The notes beneath the pieces are model-generated. The model saw nothing but the letters and a program-made list of their open reading frames with translations, was not told the DNA's origin and made no database searches. Of a stretch of 64,000 bases of DNA, positions 53,623 through 62,839 are shown piece by piece. The DNA lies in the NCBI GenBank assembly GCA_050296515.1, contig JBNKRJ010000073.1, forward strand, positions 1 through 64,000. Direction: 5' to 3'. The position numbers and the translations under genes were made by a program. This stretch comes from NBLH01 sp050296515 (GTDB lineage Bacteria > Bacteroidota > Bacteroidia > Bacteroidales > NBLH01). Position 1 is the first letter of the stretch, and every line of letters starts with the position of its first letter.

Positions 53623-55683
53623 ATGCGTTTTTGTTTAATTTTACTCTTTATCTTTTCTAATTCTCAAATTGTAGCCCAGCTTTCCGGCGAATACCGTATT
53701 GGGCAAAACCAGCCAGCCCCTTTTAACACCATTGCCTCCGCGGTGGTGCACCTCAATACTGTTGGGATATCCGGTAATGTTACCTACCTGCTCGAAGATG
53801 AATACTATTACGAAGAAAACATATTGATCCAAAATTTTACCAGGGCAAGCCCTACCGATTCTTTTGTACTGATGCCTGCCCCGGGTATTTTTAGTATCAT
53901 TGAAGGGAGCGGCAGTGCCAATTATGTGATAGGGCTCTCAGAGGTGAAAAATGTTGTGATTGCCGGAAACGAACAGGCTTGTGGCGAGCCCCGCCTGAAA
54001 ATTTTGGCTACCGAGAATGTACGTGATGTTCTTGATTTAGCTACAGTAGACGACCTGACCAGAAAGGTGACGGAAAATGTTACCGTACAGGCCTGCCATA
54101 TAGAGCGGGCAAGCGCAGTTCTGCCAAACCAGGGAGGCTATACTATTGTTATGGGCTGTAATTATTGCAATTTTGATAATATCCGTATAGTCCATAATCG
54201 TTTTTCAGGTAATGGAGAGGTTTTTATTATTGGCGCTTTTGACCCGGTGTTGCAGGATGTTTATATACAGGATAATTGGTTTGAAAATTGTGGTTCAATA
54301 GATATTGGTCGGTGTAAAAAAACAGTCTTTGAGGGCAATTACCTGGAAAATTTACATGCACGGGTTGATGGGGCTTATTATCGGGCAGTTAATTTTCAGG
54401 ATATTGAAGAGTTGTTGTTTTCATCAAACAAAATTTCCGGGGTGGTAACCAGTGATAATTCTCTTCATTTAGATTTAATTCAGCTTAGAGATATACGCTC
54501 AGGCTTGTTTAGCAACAACACCATTGAGGGAATAAACTATTTCGGTTATAATGAAATAGCCCCGGGCAGCGGGACTTTTGTTGGAAATGAAACTCGTTTG
54601 GTGTACCTGTACGGGTGCAAGGATATTAAAATGTACAACAATACCTTTAATATTTATCCACAGGCCGGGCTTGGACTTAATTATGATTATGCAAGTACCT
54701 CAGCTGTGTCTATTAGTAGCCGGGATTATGACATTCAGCTAAAAAACAACATTTTCAGGATAGCACAGGGCAATGCCAGTGGCGGGAATTACGAAACCTA
54801 CGGTGCCATTCTAAGCGGGTATTCTACCGAAACTATTGAAGATGTAGTGTTGGATAATAATATTTATTATGTAAGCGGGCAGGCCAACAATGTGTTTTCC
54901 ATGGTATGGGATGGTTCCCATTTTGCCCCACAGCAGGTGTATAGCTACCAGGAGCATAATGCAGCTTTCCCAGGCAATAATGTAAATTCTTATTGGCAAA
55001 TGCCTTCTTTTGTTTCGGATACTGATTTACACTTGGCAACTGATTGCAACCGGGGGCAGGTTTTGTCGGAAGTTCCACTAGATATTGAAGGCCACTTGCG
55101 CCACAAAAGCACCCCCGATATTGGGGCTTATGAATATTTTAATGGCGAATATTTGCTAAGCAATGGCAACGATACAATTTGTTCCGGTAGCTCGCTCAGT
55201 TATTGGACAGCTTATAAGCAGCCCGGCTGGTTTTATGAATGGGGTATTTACGGAAATGCAGCAACAATTACAGACGGTGCCGGAACAGACAGCATTTGTG
55301 TTGAATGGGACAAAGAGCCGGGCCCGGATAGTTTATGGATGTATTCGTATAATAAGGAAGGTTGTAAAAGTGATACATCTGTTTTTAAAGTAGTAAAATC
55401 CGAAAGGCCAACAATACGTTTTCCTAAAGAATTATTATGCTATGGGGAGGTTTTATCGGTTGAACTTATTGGGAAAGCCCCCTGGGATATTAGTTATAAA
55501 TACAATAACCAGGAAATTGAGATAGAAGGAATAAATGAAGTTAAGTATGAGCTTGGTTCAGAAACAGGTTTTTACAAATTATTGTATGTTTCTAATAAAT
55601 TTTGCAAGAATATTCCAGTAAATATTGCTAATAATGCGGAAATTCAAGAAGCTTTAAAAGTATTGGAAGTTTCGCCCAAATAA
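53623..55683 (+). CDS. Secreted right-handed beta-helix protein with PKD-like domains
   Basis: This 686-aa protein has a signal peptide (MRFCLILLFIFSNSQIVAQ) and a long parallel beta-helix (about 90-480). The repeated coil motifs include VYIQDNWFENC, TVFEGNYLENL, LFSSNKISGV, GLFSNNTIEGI and IKMYNNTFNIY. The helix closes with TPDIGAYEYF, common at the end of such domains. Two PKD/Ig-like domains follow (about 510-590 and 595-680). The start FNTIASAVVHLN resembles pectate-lyase-like adhesins. It has no T9SS sorting domain of its own; the small downstream protein does. It may bind or act on polysaccharide, but no catalytic residues could be assigned. Confidence 0.75.
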   Translation: MRFCLILLFIFSNSQIVAQLSGEYRIGQNQPAPFNTIASAVVHLNTVGISGNVTYLLEDEYYYEENILIQNFTRASPTDSFVLMPAPGIFSIIEGSGSANYVIGLSEVKNVVIAGNEQACGEPRLKILATENVRDVLDLATVDDLTRKVTENVTVQACHIERASAVLPNQGGYTIVMGCNYCNFDNIRIVHNRFSGNGEVFIIGAFDPVLQDVYIQDNWFENCGSIDIGRCKKTVFEGNYLENLHARVDGAYYRAVNFQDIEELLFSSNKISGVVTSDNSLHLDLIQLRDIRSGLFSNNTIEGINYFGYNEIAPGSGTFVGNETRLVYLYGCKDIKMYNNTFNIYPQAGLGLNYDYASTSAVSISSRDYDIQLKNNIFRIAQGNASGGNYETYGAILSGYSTETIEDVVLDNNIYYVSGQANNVFSMVWDGSHFAPQQVYSYQEHNAAFPGNNVNSYWQMPSFVSDTDLHLATDCNRGQVLSEVPLDIEGHLRHKSTPDIGAYEYFNGEYLLSNGNDTICSGSSLSYWTAYKQPGWFYEWGIYGNAATITDGAGTDSICVEWDKEPGPDSLWMYSYNKEGCKSDTSVFKVVKSERPTIRFPKELLCYGEVLSVELIGKAPWDISYKYNNQEIEIEGINEVKYELGSETGFYKLLYVSNKFCKNIPVNIANNAEIQEALKVLEVSPK

Positions 55684-55705
55684 TTTGAATTAAAAAAAGA
55701 AAAAA

Positions 55706-56290
55706 ATGCTAAGGTTTGTATTTGGTATTTTGTGTTGCTTAGTTTTTTATCCTGGTTCCTGTCAGTATATTGATACTTGTTATGTTAATGATACAGTTGT
55801 GTATAAATCAGTTAACCAGCAAAGTGGCTCTTTATTGTTTTGGGAAGTAAGTGGGGGCGTAATAATATCCGAGAACCCGTCAGGAAATGATAGTGTTGTA
55901 GTCATTTGGGGCAGTGAGCCAGGTTTTTGCCGACTTTCGGTTTACGAACATAGTGCCTGTGATTATATTGGGGAAACTGTAGGTGTTTCCATTCTGCTAA
56001 AGGAAAGGGAAAAAGAACTTAGCTTTTATGTGCCTAATGTTTTTACACCAAACAATGATGATGACAATGATTTTTTTTGTATAAAAGCCGATGAGCCTCC
56101 AGAAAGATTCAGTATTGAGATAGTGAGCAGGTGGGGAGCCAAGGTGTTTAAATCAAACGACTTCCATTTCTTTTGGGATGGTAATACCAATGGGCGCACT
56201 TGCAGCCCTGGTGTGTATTTTTACTACATTATCTATTCATACAATGGGGCGAACAATATCAAAAAAGGTTTTGTTCATCTTTTCAGATAG
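55706..56290 (+). CDS. Small secreted protein with type B T9SS sorting domain
   Basis: This 194-aa protein has a signal peptide (MLRFVFGILCCLVFYPGSCQ), a PKD-like domain (LLFWEVSGGVIISENPSG, about 42-100) and the CHU_C/gliding-motility-associated C-terminal domain. The latter is seen as YVPNVFTPNNDDDNDFFCI, SRWGAKVFKSND, WDGNTNGRTCSPGVYFYYI and the KKGFVHLFR end. Type B cargo is attached at the surface by the T9SS. It lies 22 nt after the beta-helix gene, whose PKD-like domains resemble its own, so the two probably form one unit. Its end overlaps an upstream frame extension of the methyltransferase gene. Confidence 0.85.
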   Translation: MLRFVFGILCCLVFYPGSCQYIDTCYVNDTVVYKSVNQQSGSLLFWEVSGGVIISENPSGNDSVVVIWGSEPGFCRLSVYEHSACDYIGETVGVSILLKEREKELSFYVPNVFTPNNDDDNDFFCIKADEPPERFSIEIVSRWGAKVFKSNDFHFFWDGNTNGRTCSPGVYFYYIIYSYNGANNIKKGFVHLFR

Positions 56291-56354
56291 TTTTAACTTT
56301 CTATCTTTATCCTTTTTCAACTTTCATCTTTTATCTTTAATCTATTGTATAAAA

Positions 56355-57068
56355 ATGGGCAACTCCTACTTCAAATTCAAACAATTCACCATTCATCAGG
56401 ATAAAACTGCAATGAAGGTTGGGGTTGACGGTGTATTACTGGGAGCATGGATTGATATCATGAATACAAAAAACATCCTGGATATTGGTACAGGCACCGG
56501 ATTGCTAGCCTTAATGCTTGCTCAAAAAACTAATGCAAATATTATCGCAGTAGAGATTGATAAAGAAGCTGCCAGACAAGCACAAGCAAACTTCTTAGAA
56601 AGTAGCTGGAGCCATAGGATTATCATTGAAGATACTTCTATTCAGGAATTTGCAGAATCAACAACTGAAAAGTTTGGATTAATTGTGTGTAATCCTCCCT
56701 ATTTTTCAGAATCATTAAATTCACCAGATAATCAACGTAATTTAGCCCGGCATGATGATGCTTTGCCTCTCAACGATTTGTTTTTTGCGGTGAATAAGCT
56801 CTTGTCAAAAAATGGAAGGTTTTGCATGATTTATCCTTTTAAGAGAAAAGAAGAACTGTTAAAGTTAGCAGGCACCTATCAGCTATTCCCAAATAAACTG
56901 TTGAAGGTAAGAGGAACAGAGTTAAAAGAGCCTAATAGAATAATTATCGAATTTAGTTTTTCATTAAAAGAGGTTGTCGAAGATGAATTAATTGTAAGAA
57001 ATTTATTAACAAACAATTATACTGATGAATACAAACAACTTACTAAAGATTATTATTTAAAGTTCTGA
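56355..57068 (+). CDS. tRNA1(Val) adenine-37 N6-methyltransferase-like (TrmN6/YfiC)
   Basis: This 237-aa Rossmann methyltransferase starts at the ATG at 56355 (MGNSYFKFKQFTIHQDKTAMKVG), which matches the family N-terminus; the frame is open from 56178 but that part would overlap the preceding gene. SAM motifs are ILDIGTGTGLLALMLAQ and IIAVEIDKEAARQA. The catalytic motif VCNPPYF near residue 113 is the N6-adenine type. Length fits TrmN6 (YfiC), which methylates A37 of tRNA1(Val). It is separate in function from the secreted proteins upstream. Confidence 0.87.
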   Translation: MGNSYFKFKQFTIHQDKTAMKVGVDGVLLGAWIDIMNTKNILDIGTGTGLLALMLAQKTNANIIAVEIDKEAARQAQANFLESSWSHRIIIEDTSIQEFAESTTEKFGLIVCNPPYFSESLNSPDNQRNLARHDDALPLNDLFFAVNKLLSKNGRFCMIYPFKRKEELLKLAGTYQLFPNKLLKVRGTELKEPNRIIIEFSFSLKEVVEDELIVRNLLTNNYTDEYKQLTKDYYLKF

Positions 57069-57176
57069 ATCTTGTGTCTGGTATCTGGTTGATATTGTTT
57101 TTACAGCTTCGAATTGGATGGAGAACTGCTGACTGCATACTGCCAACTTCTTCTAAATCTTAACCTTGACTTAATC

Positions 57177-58253
57177 TCAATATTCACAGACATTCTTCAC
57201 ATAACAAAACTTTGGTTTTTCATCACCCAATTCCCATAAATGAATGGAGCCTCCATTACAATCTTTAATGTATTCACAATTATTGCATATTGTTGAACTC
57301 AACCACTCTTTACTTCTGAAAATATCAAATTTTTCTTCCCATACTTTTCTAAAATTATCTTCTAGAATATTACCAACATGAAATCCATCAGAATTATTTG
57401 AGCAGCCAGTTATTGTACCATCAGATAAAATTGATGCAATATTAATTCCTGATCGGCAAAAGAAGCTGTTATCTCTCAGTTTTTTATCCAGATTTAAAGG
57501 TACCCAGCCTTCGCAGCTCAAATTTAAATTTAATCCCTGTTTTTTTAACCTTGGTTTGTTTTCCTTAATCCAATTTAGCATTAACTGTGTTTGTTTAAAA
57601 TCTAAAGCAAGCTCATTGTTATTAGTTGCCCTACCTGATGGAAATATTCTGAATAGCCTCCATTTTGAAATACCCGAATCAATGAGTAAGTTAGCAATTT
57701 CACCAAGTTCATTAAGGTTTTTAGGAGATACACAGGTGACCACATCTTTATAATATATCTCAGATTTTGAAATTAGATTCAGGGCATCAATTGTTTTGCA
57801 AAATGCATGATTATTATTTCTTAACCAATTATGGGAAGGTTTTGTCCCGTCAAGACTTAACGTTATACTTGAGATGCCTGACTTGATTAACTTTTCAAAT
57901 TTTTGTTCATTAAGGAGTGTCCCATTAGTAACCATTCCCCACCGCATGTCACTATTTTTTATATGAGAACCAATTTTGAATAAATCTGAATGCATCAGGG
58001 GTTCTCCTCCAGTTATAATGAAACCTACACTTGTAGAGAAAGATTCTTTGAAGTAGTCGATGATTTTATACCAACTTTTTGTAGTTAATTCGGGGGTATT
58101 GGTTTCCTTTTTACAGTCTGAACCACAATGCCTACAGTTTAAATTACACCTTTTTGTAATTTCAAGAAAAACATATTGCAGGTGGTGATTTTTAATTTCC
58201 TTTTCCTTATAAATTTGATGAAGTTTATTCTTAATGGTAGATCTTAATCTCAC
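57177..58253 (-). CDS. Radical SAM/SPASM enzyme of an rSAM/lipoprotein system
   Basis: This 358-aa radical SAM protein has the cluster motif CNLNCRHC (about residues 36-43), the ITGGEPLMH glycine motif and SLDGTKPSH. A C-terminal SPASM domain follows with CRSGINIASILSDGTITGC and CNNCEYIKDCNGG, which could hold auxiliary 4Fe-4S clusters. A small lipoprotein gene lies 188 nt upstream on the same strand. The pair fits the TIGR04133/TIGR04134 'rSAM/lipoprotein' system of Bacteroidetes, whose chemistry and target are unknown; the enzyme presumably modifies the lipoprotein or a related peptide before export. Confidence 0.8.
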   Translation of the reverse strand: MRLRSTIKNKLHQIYKEKEIKNHHLQYVFLEITKRCNLNCRHCGSDCKKETNTPELTTKSWYKIIDYFKESFSTSVGFIITGGEPLMHSDLFKIGSHIKNSDMRWGMVTNGTLLNEQKFEKLIKSGISSITLSLDGTKPSHNWLRNNNHAFCKTIDALNLISKSEIYYKDVVTCVSPKNLNELGEIANLLIDSGISKWRLFRIFPSGRATNNNELALDFKQTQLMLNWIKENKPRLKKQGLNLNLSCEGWVPLNLDKKLRDNSFFCRSGINIASILSDGTITGCSNNSDGFHVGNILEDNFRKVWEEKFDIFRSKEWLSSTICNNCEYIKDCNGGSIHLWELGDEKPKFCYVKNVCEY

Positions 58254-58441
58254 AATAAACGGTTTTAAACAAAAAGAAAAGCTGTATTATCCGTTTTTTG
58301 TTTGTTTCTATGTTTTGGTTTATAAGTATAAATCCTTTAGAACGTAAAACTTTAAATACAGCTTAATGCAAATAGCTAGTAATTACCTCTTTTTAATGAT
58401 TGAAAAAAGTGCTTAGTTAAAAGAGGCAGTTTTTTTAATAG

Positions 58442-58807
58442 TTATAATTTTTTCTCTAGTTTTAATTCAAAAACAGATTCATTAGTAACATCAATTTGCT
58501 TTGATTGAAAATCTCCAAGGTTTTCTTCACCGTCAACATCTTCAATAGCAACTTTGTAATTGTACTTTTCGTTTTGTGAATAGTGAAATTCCACAGAACC
58601 ATTTTCATCTGTGAATTTTTCATCAATCTCCATTCGGTTTTCAAAAAGAGTTACTTTTAAACCTGGTATTGGATTTTCATTATTATCCTTTGCATTGATT
58701 AATTTGGGATTTTTAAGATCCATTGGGGTGCCGTAGCAAGCAGCAAAAACTACCGAAAAAGATCCTGTAAGGATATAATTAAGGTGTCTTTTTAAAAATC
58801 CAGACAT
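58442..58807 (-). CDS. rSAM-associated putative lipoprotein
   Basis: With the ATG at 58807 (MSGFLKRHLNYILTGSFSVV) the product is a 121-aa lipoprotein whose lipobox is VFAAC, followed by YGTPMDLKNP. The mature domain is a short Ig/CNA-like sandwich (NPIPGLKVTLFENRM, FTDENGSVEFHYS). Upstream in-frame ATGs exist (58897) but would bury the signal. The ACYGTPM start resembles the TIGR04134 partner of the rSAM enzyme encoded next to it. Role unknown; a candidate substrate for radical-based modification. It is divergent from nifJ, with 264 nt between them. Confidence 0.78.
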   Translation of the reverse strand: MSGFLKRHLNYILTGSFSVVFAACYGTPMDLKNPKLINAKDNNENPIPGLKVTLFENRMEIDEKFTDENGSVEFHYSQNEKYNYKVAIEDVDGEENLGDFQSKQIDVTNESVFELKLEKKL

Positions 58808-59071
58808 GATAATATATTTTTGATAAAACGATGATAAAGCTCTAAATGTTGTGTTGCAAAATGATATAATATACAAAGTTACAAAAAAGTACTTCATTTC
58901 ATGTCAAGTTTGTGGTAAATGCAATAATAGTAAGTGTTTTGCCAACTAATTAATAATGATTCTAAATTATAGAAGAACTGTTATAAATGGCGAAATTGTC
59001 CTAATTTTGTGGGAAATTTCCGAAAACCAAGGAAAATTAATTTTGATAGAATAGTTATAAAACGTTGAATC

Positions 59072-62000
59072 ATGACAAAAAGTAAGAAGCATTTAACTTG
59101 TGATGGTAACTATGCTGCGTCTCACATAGCATATATGTTTAGTGAGGTAGCAGCAATTTATCCTATCACACCTTCATCAAACATGGCTGAAAATGTTGAT
59201 GAGTGGGCTGCCAATGGTAGAAAGAATATTTTCGGTGAAACTGTTGAGGTTGTCGAAATGCAATCGGAAGGTGGAGCAGCAGGTGCTGTTCACGGATCTT
59301 TACAGGCAGGGGCATTAACCACTACTTTTACAGCCTCTCAAGGTTTGTTGTTAATGATACCAAATATGTACAAAATGGCAGGCGAATTACTTCCTGCGGT
59401 TTTCCATGTTAGCGCACGTAGTTTAGCTGCACAGGCACTTTCAATTTTTGGAGATCATTCAGATGTAATGAGCGCACGCCAGACTGGTTTTGCTATGTTA
59501 GCAACTGGTAGTGTTCAGCAAATTATGGATATTGGAGTAATTGCACACCTTGCTTCAATTAAAACAAGAATTCCTTTCCTGCATTTCTTTGATGGTTTTA
59601 GAACATCTCACGAAATTCAAAAAGTTGAAGTTCCTGAACAAGAGGATTTAGAAAAAATGCTTGATAAAGAAGCTCTTCAAGGTTTTAGAAACAGAGCTCT
59701 TAATCCTGAGCATCCAGTAACAAGAGGTACTGCGCAAAATCCTGATATTTATTTCCAGGCAAGAGAAGCTAGTAATCCATTTTATGATGTGATTCCTGAT
59801 GTTGTTAATGAATACATGCAGGAAATTGCGAAAATGACAGGAAGACCTTATGCTCCATTTAGTTATTTTGGAGATCCCGAAGCAGAGCATGTTATTATTG
59901 CAATGGGTTCAGTTACACAAACCATTAAAGAAACTATTGAATACCTAAATGCAAAAGGCGAGAAAACAGGTATGATGATTGTTCATCTATACAGACCTTT
60001 CTCTGCTAAGTATTTCTTTAAAGCACTTCCAAAATCGGTTAAGCGTATTGCAGTTCTTGACAGAACTAAAGAACCAGGTGCTAATGGAGAACCATTGTAT
60101 CTTGACGTTAAAGAATTACTTTACGGAAAAGAAAACGCTCCTATTGTTGTTGGTGGCCGTTACGGATTGAGTTCTAAAGATACTACACCTTCACAAATCA
60201 TAGCTGTTTTTGATAACTTGAAGCAAAGTGAACCAAAAAACCACTTTACATTAGGTATTGTTGATGATGTAAGCTTTACTTCTCTTCCTTTGCTTCCTGA
60301 AGTTAGTACTGTTCCAAAAGGAACTTTTGAAGCAAAATTCTATGGATTAGGTTCTGATGGTACAGTTGGTGCTAACAAAAACTCTATTAAAATTATAGGT
60401 GATACAACCGACAAATATGCACAAGCCTATTTTGCATACGATTCAAAAAAATCGGGAGGTATTACTACCTCACACCTAAGATTTGGTGACAGAATTATCC
60501 GTTCTACATACTTGGTAAATACTCCAGACTTTGTTGCTTGTCATGTTTCTTCATACTTAGACAAGTATGACATGCTTGACGGTATGAAAAAAGGTGGAAC
60601 TTTCTTGCTAAATAGTATTTGGGATGAGGAAGAAACTAAAAACCAACTTCCTGATCACATGAAAAAGTTCATGGCCGAAAATGATATTAAATTCTATATC
60701 ATTAATGCAACAAAGATTGCTGAAGAGATTGGACTTGGTTCAAGAACAAATACAATTATGCAATCTGCTTTCTTTAAAATTGCAGGCGTAATTCCTTATG
60801 AGAACGCTGTTAAAGAAATGAAAGCTGCTATTGTTAAATCATTCTCTAAAAAAGGAGAAGAGATTGTTAAGATGAACAATGCTGCTGTTGACCAGGGAGG
60901 TGATGTTACTAAAATTGAGGTTCCTGCTGAGTGGAAAAACATTGTTGTAAAAGAGGAATCAGAAGATACAAATGTTCCTGAATTCATTAAAAATGTTGTG
61001 AATCCAATCAATGCGCTTAAAGGTGATGATTTACCAGTTAGTGCATTTATTGACAGGGAAGATGGTACTTTCCCGGCTGGAACAACTGCATTTGAGAAAC
61101 GAGGTATTGCTGTTACTGTTCCTGAATGGATTCCGGAAAACTGTATACAGTGTAATCAGTGTGCTTATGTTTGTCCTCATGCTGTAATTCGCCCATTCTT
61201 GTTAGATGAAAAAGAATTAGCTGGTGCACCAGAAGGTACAACAACTGTAAAAGCGAATGGAAAAGGTCTTGAAGGTTATAATTTCCGTATTCAGGTAAGT
61301 ACTCTTGATTGTACAGGTTGTGCAGTTTGTGCTGAGGTTTGTCCTTCAAAAGAGAAGTCATTAGTAATGAAACCACTTGAAACTCAAAAAGAAGAAGTTG
61401 CTAAGTGGGATTATATTTCTGCAAATGTAACTTACAAAGACAGCTTAGTTCCAAAAGATAAAGTATTCAAAAATAGTCAGTTTGCTCAGCCATTGTTCGA
61501 ATTCTCCGGAGCTTGTTCAGGTTGTGGTGAAACTCCTTATATCAAATTAATTACTCAATTGTATGGTGATAGTATGACTATTGCAAATGCAACAGGTTGT
61601 TCTTCGATTTATGGTGGTTCTGCGCCTGCTACGCCATATACTGTGAATGCTCAAGGCCGTGGACCTGCATGGGCAAACTCATTATTTGAAGATAATGCTG
61701 AGTTTGGTTTAGGTATGGCAATTGCTTCAGATAAATTACGCAACAGAATTGAAAGATTAGCAAAAGAAGCGATTAATAATGGAGTTTCTGCAGATGTGAA
61801 AGCTGCTCTTCAAGAGTGGGTTGATACCAAAGATGATAATGCGGCATCTAGAGTTGCTACAGACAAATTGGTTCCAGTATTAGAAAAAGCTGATGATAAA
61901 ATTTCTAAGCAGATTCTTGAATTGAAGAGCTATTTAGCTAAAAAATCACACTGGATTATTGGTGGTGACGGATGGGCCTATGATATTGGTTACGGTGGTC

Positions 62001-62605
62001 TTGATCACGTATTAGCAACAGGTGAGAACGTAAATGTTCTAGTGCTTGATACTGAGGTTTATTCAAATACTGGTGGTCAATCTTCTAAAGCGACTCCAAT
62101 TGGTGCAGTAGCTAAATTTGCTGCTTCAGGTAAAAAAATCCGTAAGAAGGATTTAGGTGCAATGGCTATAACCTATGGATATGTATACGTGGCACAGGTT
62201 GCCCTTGGTGCAAATATGAACCACTACTTTAAAGTAATTAAAGAAGCGGAATCTTATCCAGGGCCATCATTAATCATTGCTTATGCTCCTTGTATTGCTC
62301 ACGGTATTCGTACAGGTATGCAAAATACAATTGAGCAAGAGAAATTTGCAGTAAAATCTGGTTACTGGCACTTGTTTAGATACAATCCTGTATTGGCGGA
62401 AGAAGGAAAGAATCCATTCACCTTAGACTCAAAAGAGCCTGATTGGGATCAATTCCAGGAATACCTGAAAAGTGAAGTGCGTTATACTCAGTTGCTTAAA
62501 TCATTCCCAGAGCAGGCAGGCGAGTTGTTTAAAGCTGCACAGGAAAATGCAAAATGGAGATATGATTCATACAGACGAATGGCTGATATGGATTATTCAA
62601 AATAA
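59072..62605 (+). CDS. nifJ: Pyruvate:ferredoxin (flavodoxin) oxidoreductase
   Basis: This 1177-aa single-chain enzyme oxidatively decarboxylates pyruvate to acetyl-CoA, passing electrons to ferredoxin, a mark of anaerobic metabolism. The domain order is full length: pyrimidine-binding domain I (IYPITPSSNMAENVDEW), domain II (HVIIAMGSVTQTIKE), the gamma-type domain (GDRIIRSTYLV), the two-cluster ferredoxin domain (CIQCNQCAYVCPHAV and CTGCAVCAEVCPSK, about residues 690-760), and the TPP domain (GACSGCGETPYIKL, then GGDGWAYDIGYGGLDHV and VYSNTGGQSSKATP). It is monocistronic, with a -7-like TAATTTTG at 59002-59009 and a terminator. Confidence 0.96.
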   Translation: MTKSKKHLTCDGNYAASHIAYMFSEVAAIYPITPSSNMAENVDEWAANGRKNIFGETVEVVEMQSEGGAAGAVHGSLQAGALTTTFTASQGLLLMIPNMYKMAGELLPAVFHVSARSLAAQALSIFGDHSDVMSARQTGFAMLATGSVQQIMDIGVIAHLASIKTRIPFLHFFDGFRTSHEIQKVEVPEQEDLEKMLDKEALQGFRNRALNPEHPVTRGTAQNPDIYFQAREASNPFYDVIPDVVNEYMQEIAKMTGRPYAPFSYFGDPEAEHVIIAMGSVTQTIKETIEYLNAKGEKTGMMIVHLYRPFSAKYFFKALPKSVKRIAVLDRTKEPGANGEPLYLDVKELLYGKENAPIVVGGRYGLSSKDTTPSQIIAVFDNLKQSEPKNHFTLGIVDDVSFTSLPLLPEVSTVPKGTFEAKFYGLGSDGTVGANKNSIKIIGDTTDKYAQAYFAYDSKKSGGITTSHLRFGDRIIRSTYLVNTPDFVACHVSSYLDKYDMLDGMKKGGTFLLNSIWDEEETKNQLPDHMKKFMAENDIKFYIINATKIAEEIGLGSRTNTIMQSAFFKIAGVIPYENAVKEMKAAIVKSFSKKGEEIVKMNNAAVDQGGDVTKIEVPAEWKNIVVKEESEDTNVPEFIKNVVNPINALKGDDLPVSAFIDREDGTFPAGTTAFEKRGIAVTVPEWIPENCIQCNQCAYVCPHAVIRPFLLDEKELAGAPEGTTTVKANGKGLEGYNFRIQVSTLDCTGCAVCAEVCPSKEKSLVMKPLETQKEEVAKWDYISANVTYKDSLVPKDKVFKNSQFAQPLFEFSGACSGCGETPYIKLITQLYGDSMTIANATGCSSIYGGSAPATPYTVNAQGRGPAWANSLFEDNAEFGLGMAIASDKLRNRIERLAKEAINNGVSADVKAALQEWVDTKDDNAASRVATDKLVPVLEKADDKISKQILELKSYLAKKSHWIIGGDGWAYDIGYGGLDHVLATGENVNVLVLDTEVYSNTGGQSSKATPIGAVAKFAASGKKIRKKDLGAMAITYGYVYVAQVALGANMNHYFKVIKEAESYPGPSLIIAYAPCIAHGIRTGMQNTIEQEKFAVKSGYWHLFRYNPVLAEEGKNPFTLDSKEPDWDQFQEYLKSEVRYTQLLKSFPEQAGELFKAAQENAKWRYDSYRRMADMDYSK

Positions 62606-62631
62606 TAAAAGCATAAATAAAAGCGTTATTC

Positions 62632-62666
62632 AAAAGTCCTTAAATTTTTAAGGGCTTTTGTTTTTT
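62632..62666 (+). terminator. Terminator after nifJ
   Basis: Imperfect stem AAAAGTCCTTAAA (62632-62644) / TTTAAGGGCTTTT (62647-62659), closing inward to a small loop, then GTTTTTT. Confidence 0.75.
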
Positions 62667-62687
62667 GTAACAGAATAGGTATATTTA
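62656..62687 (+). promoter_or_regulatory. Probable promoter of barrel gene and its leader
   Basis: A -33 box TTTTG (62656-62660) and a -7 box TATATTTA (62680-62687, 7 of 8 match) are 19 nt apart. The -33 box overlaps the nifJ terminator. The predicted transcript start near 62694 gives a leader of about 143 nt that contains the conserved element. Confidence 0.45.
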
Positions 62688-62716
62688 ATAAACAATTTAA
62701 ATTTAATATTATGAAC

Positions 62717-62839
62717 CATCCATGACTTTAAAATTGCACACAGGGATGAGTACTATTTACCGTTAAGGCATGTATGGAAGTCGCATTGTGTGGATGTCTC
62801 CATCTGGCCATAAAAATTAATTAAAAAAATAAACAGATG
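62717..62839 (+). promoter_or_regulatory. Candidate structured leader RNA, copy B
   Basis: The leader of the barrel gene has the same ordered blocks as 38082-38205. CATC (62717-62720) can pair with GATG (62793-62796). CACAC (62737-62741) can pair with GTGTG (62788-62792), where copy A has CACAA/TTGTG, a compensatory change. The 5' linker between CATC and CACA is 16 nt in both. GATG can also pair with CATC (62801-62804). CATCTG (62801-62806) is complementary to CAGATG (62834-62839) around the ATG at 62837. The interior of about 46 nt differs from copy A. I infer a cis-regulatory element acting on translation. Confidence 0.5.

Noticed and set aside
53623..56290. Single T9SS protein split by a frameshift
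   Set aside because: The second frame begins with its own start and signal peptide, 22 nt after a proper stop.
58387..58441. Hairpin CCTCTTTTTAA / TTAAAAGAGG between the rSAM enzyme and its lipoprotein
   Set aside because: The T-run is on the plus strand where no gene ends; as an attenuator on the minus strand it lacks a T-run.
61113..61376. Minus-strand open frames inside nifJ, susC and secDF
   Set aside because: They lie fully inside strong conserved genes and show no signal or domain of their own.
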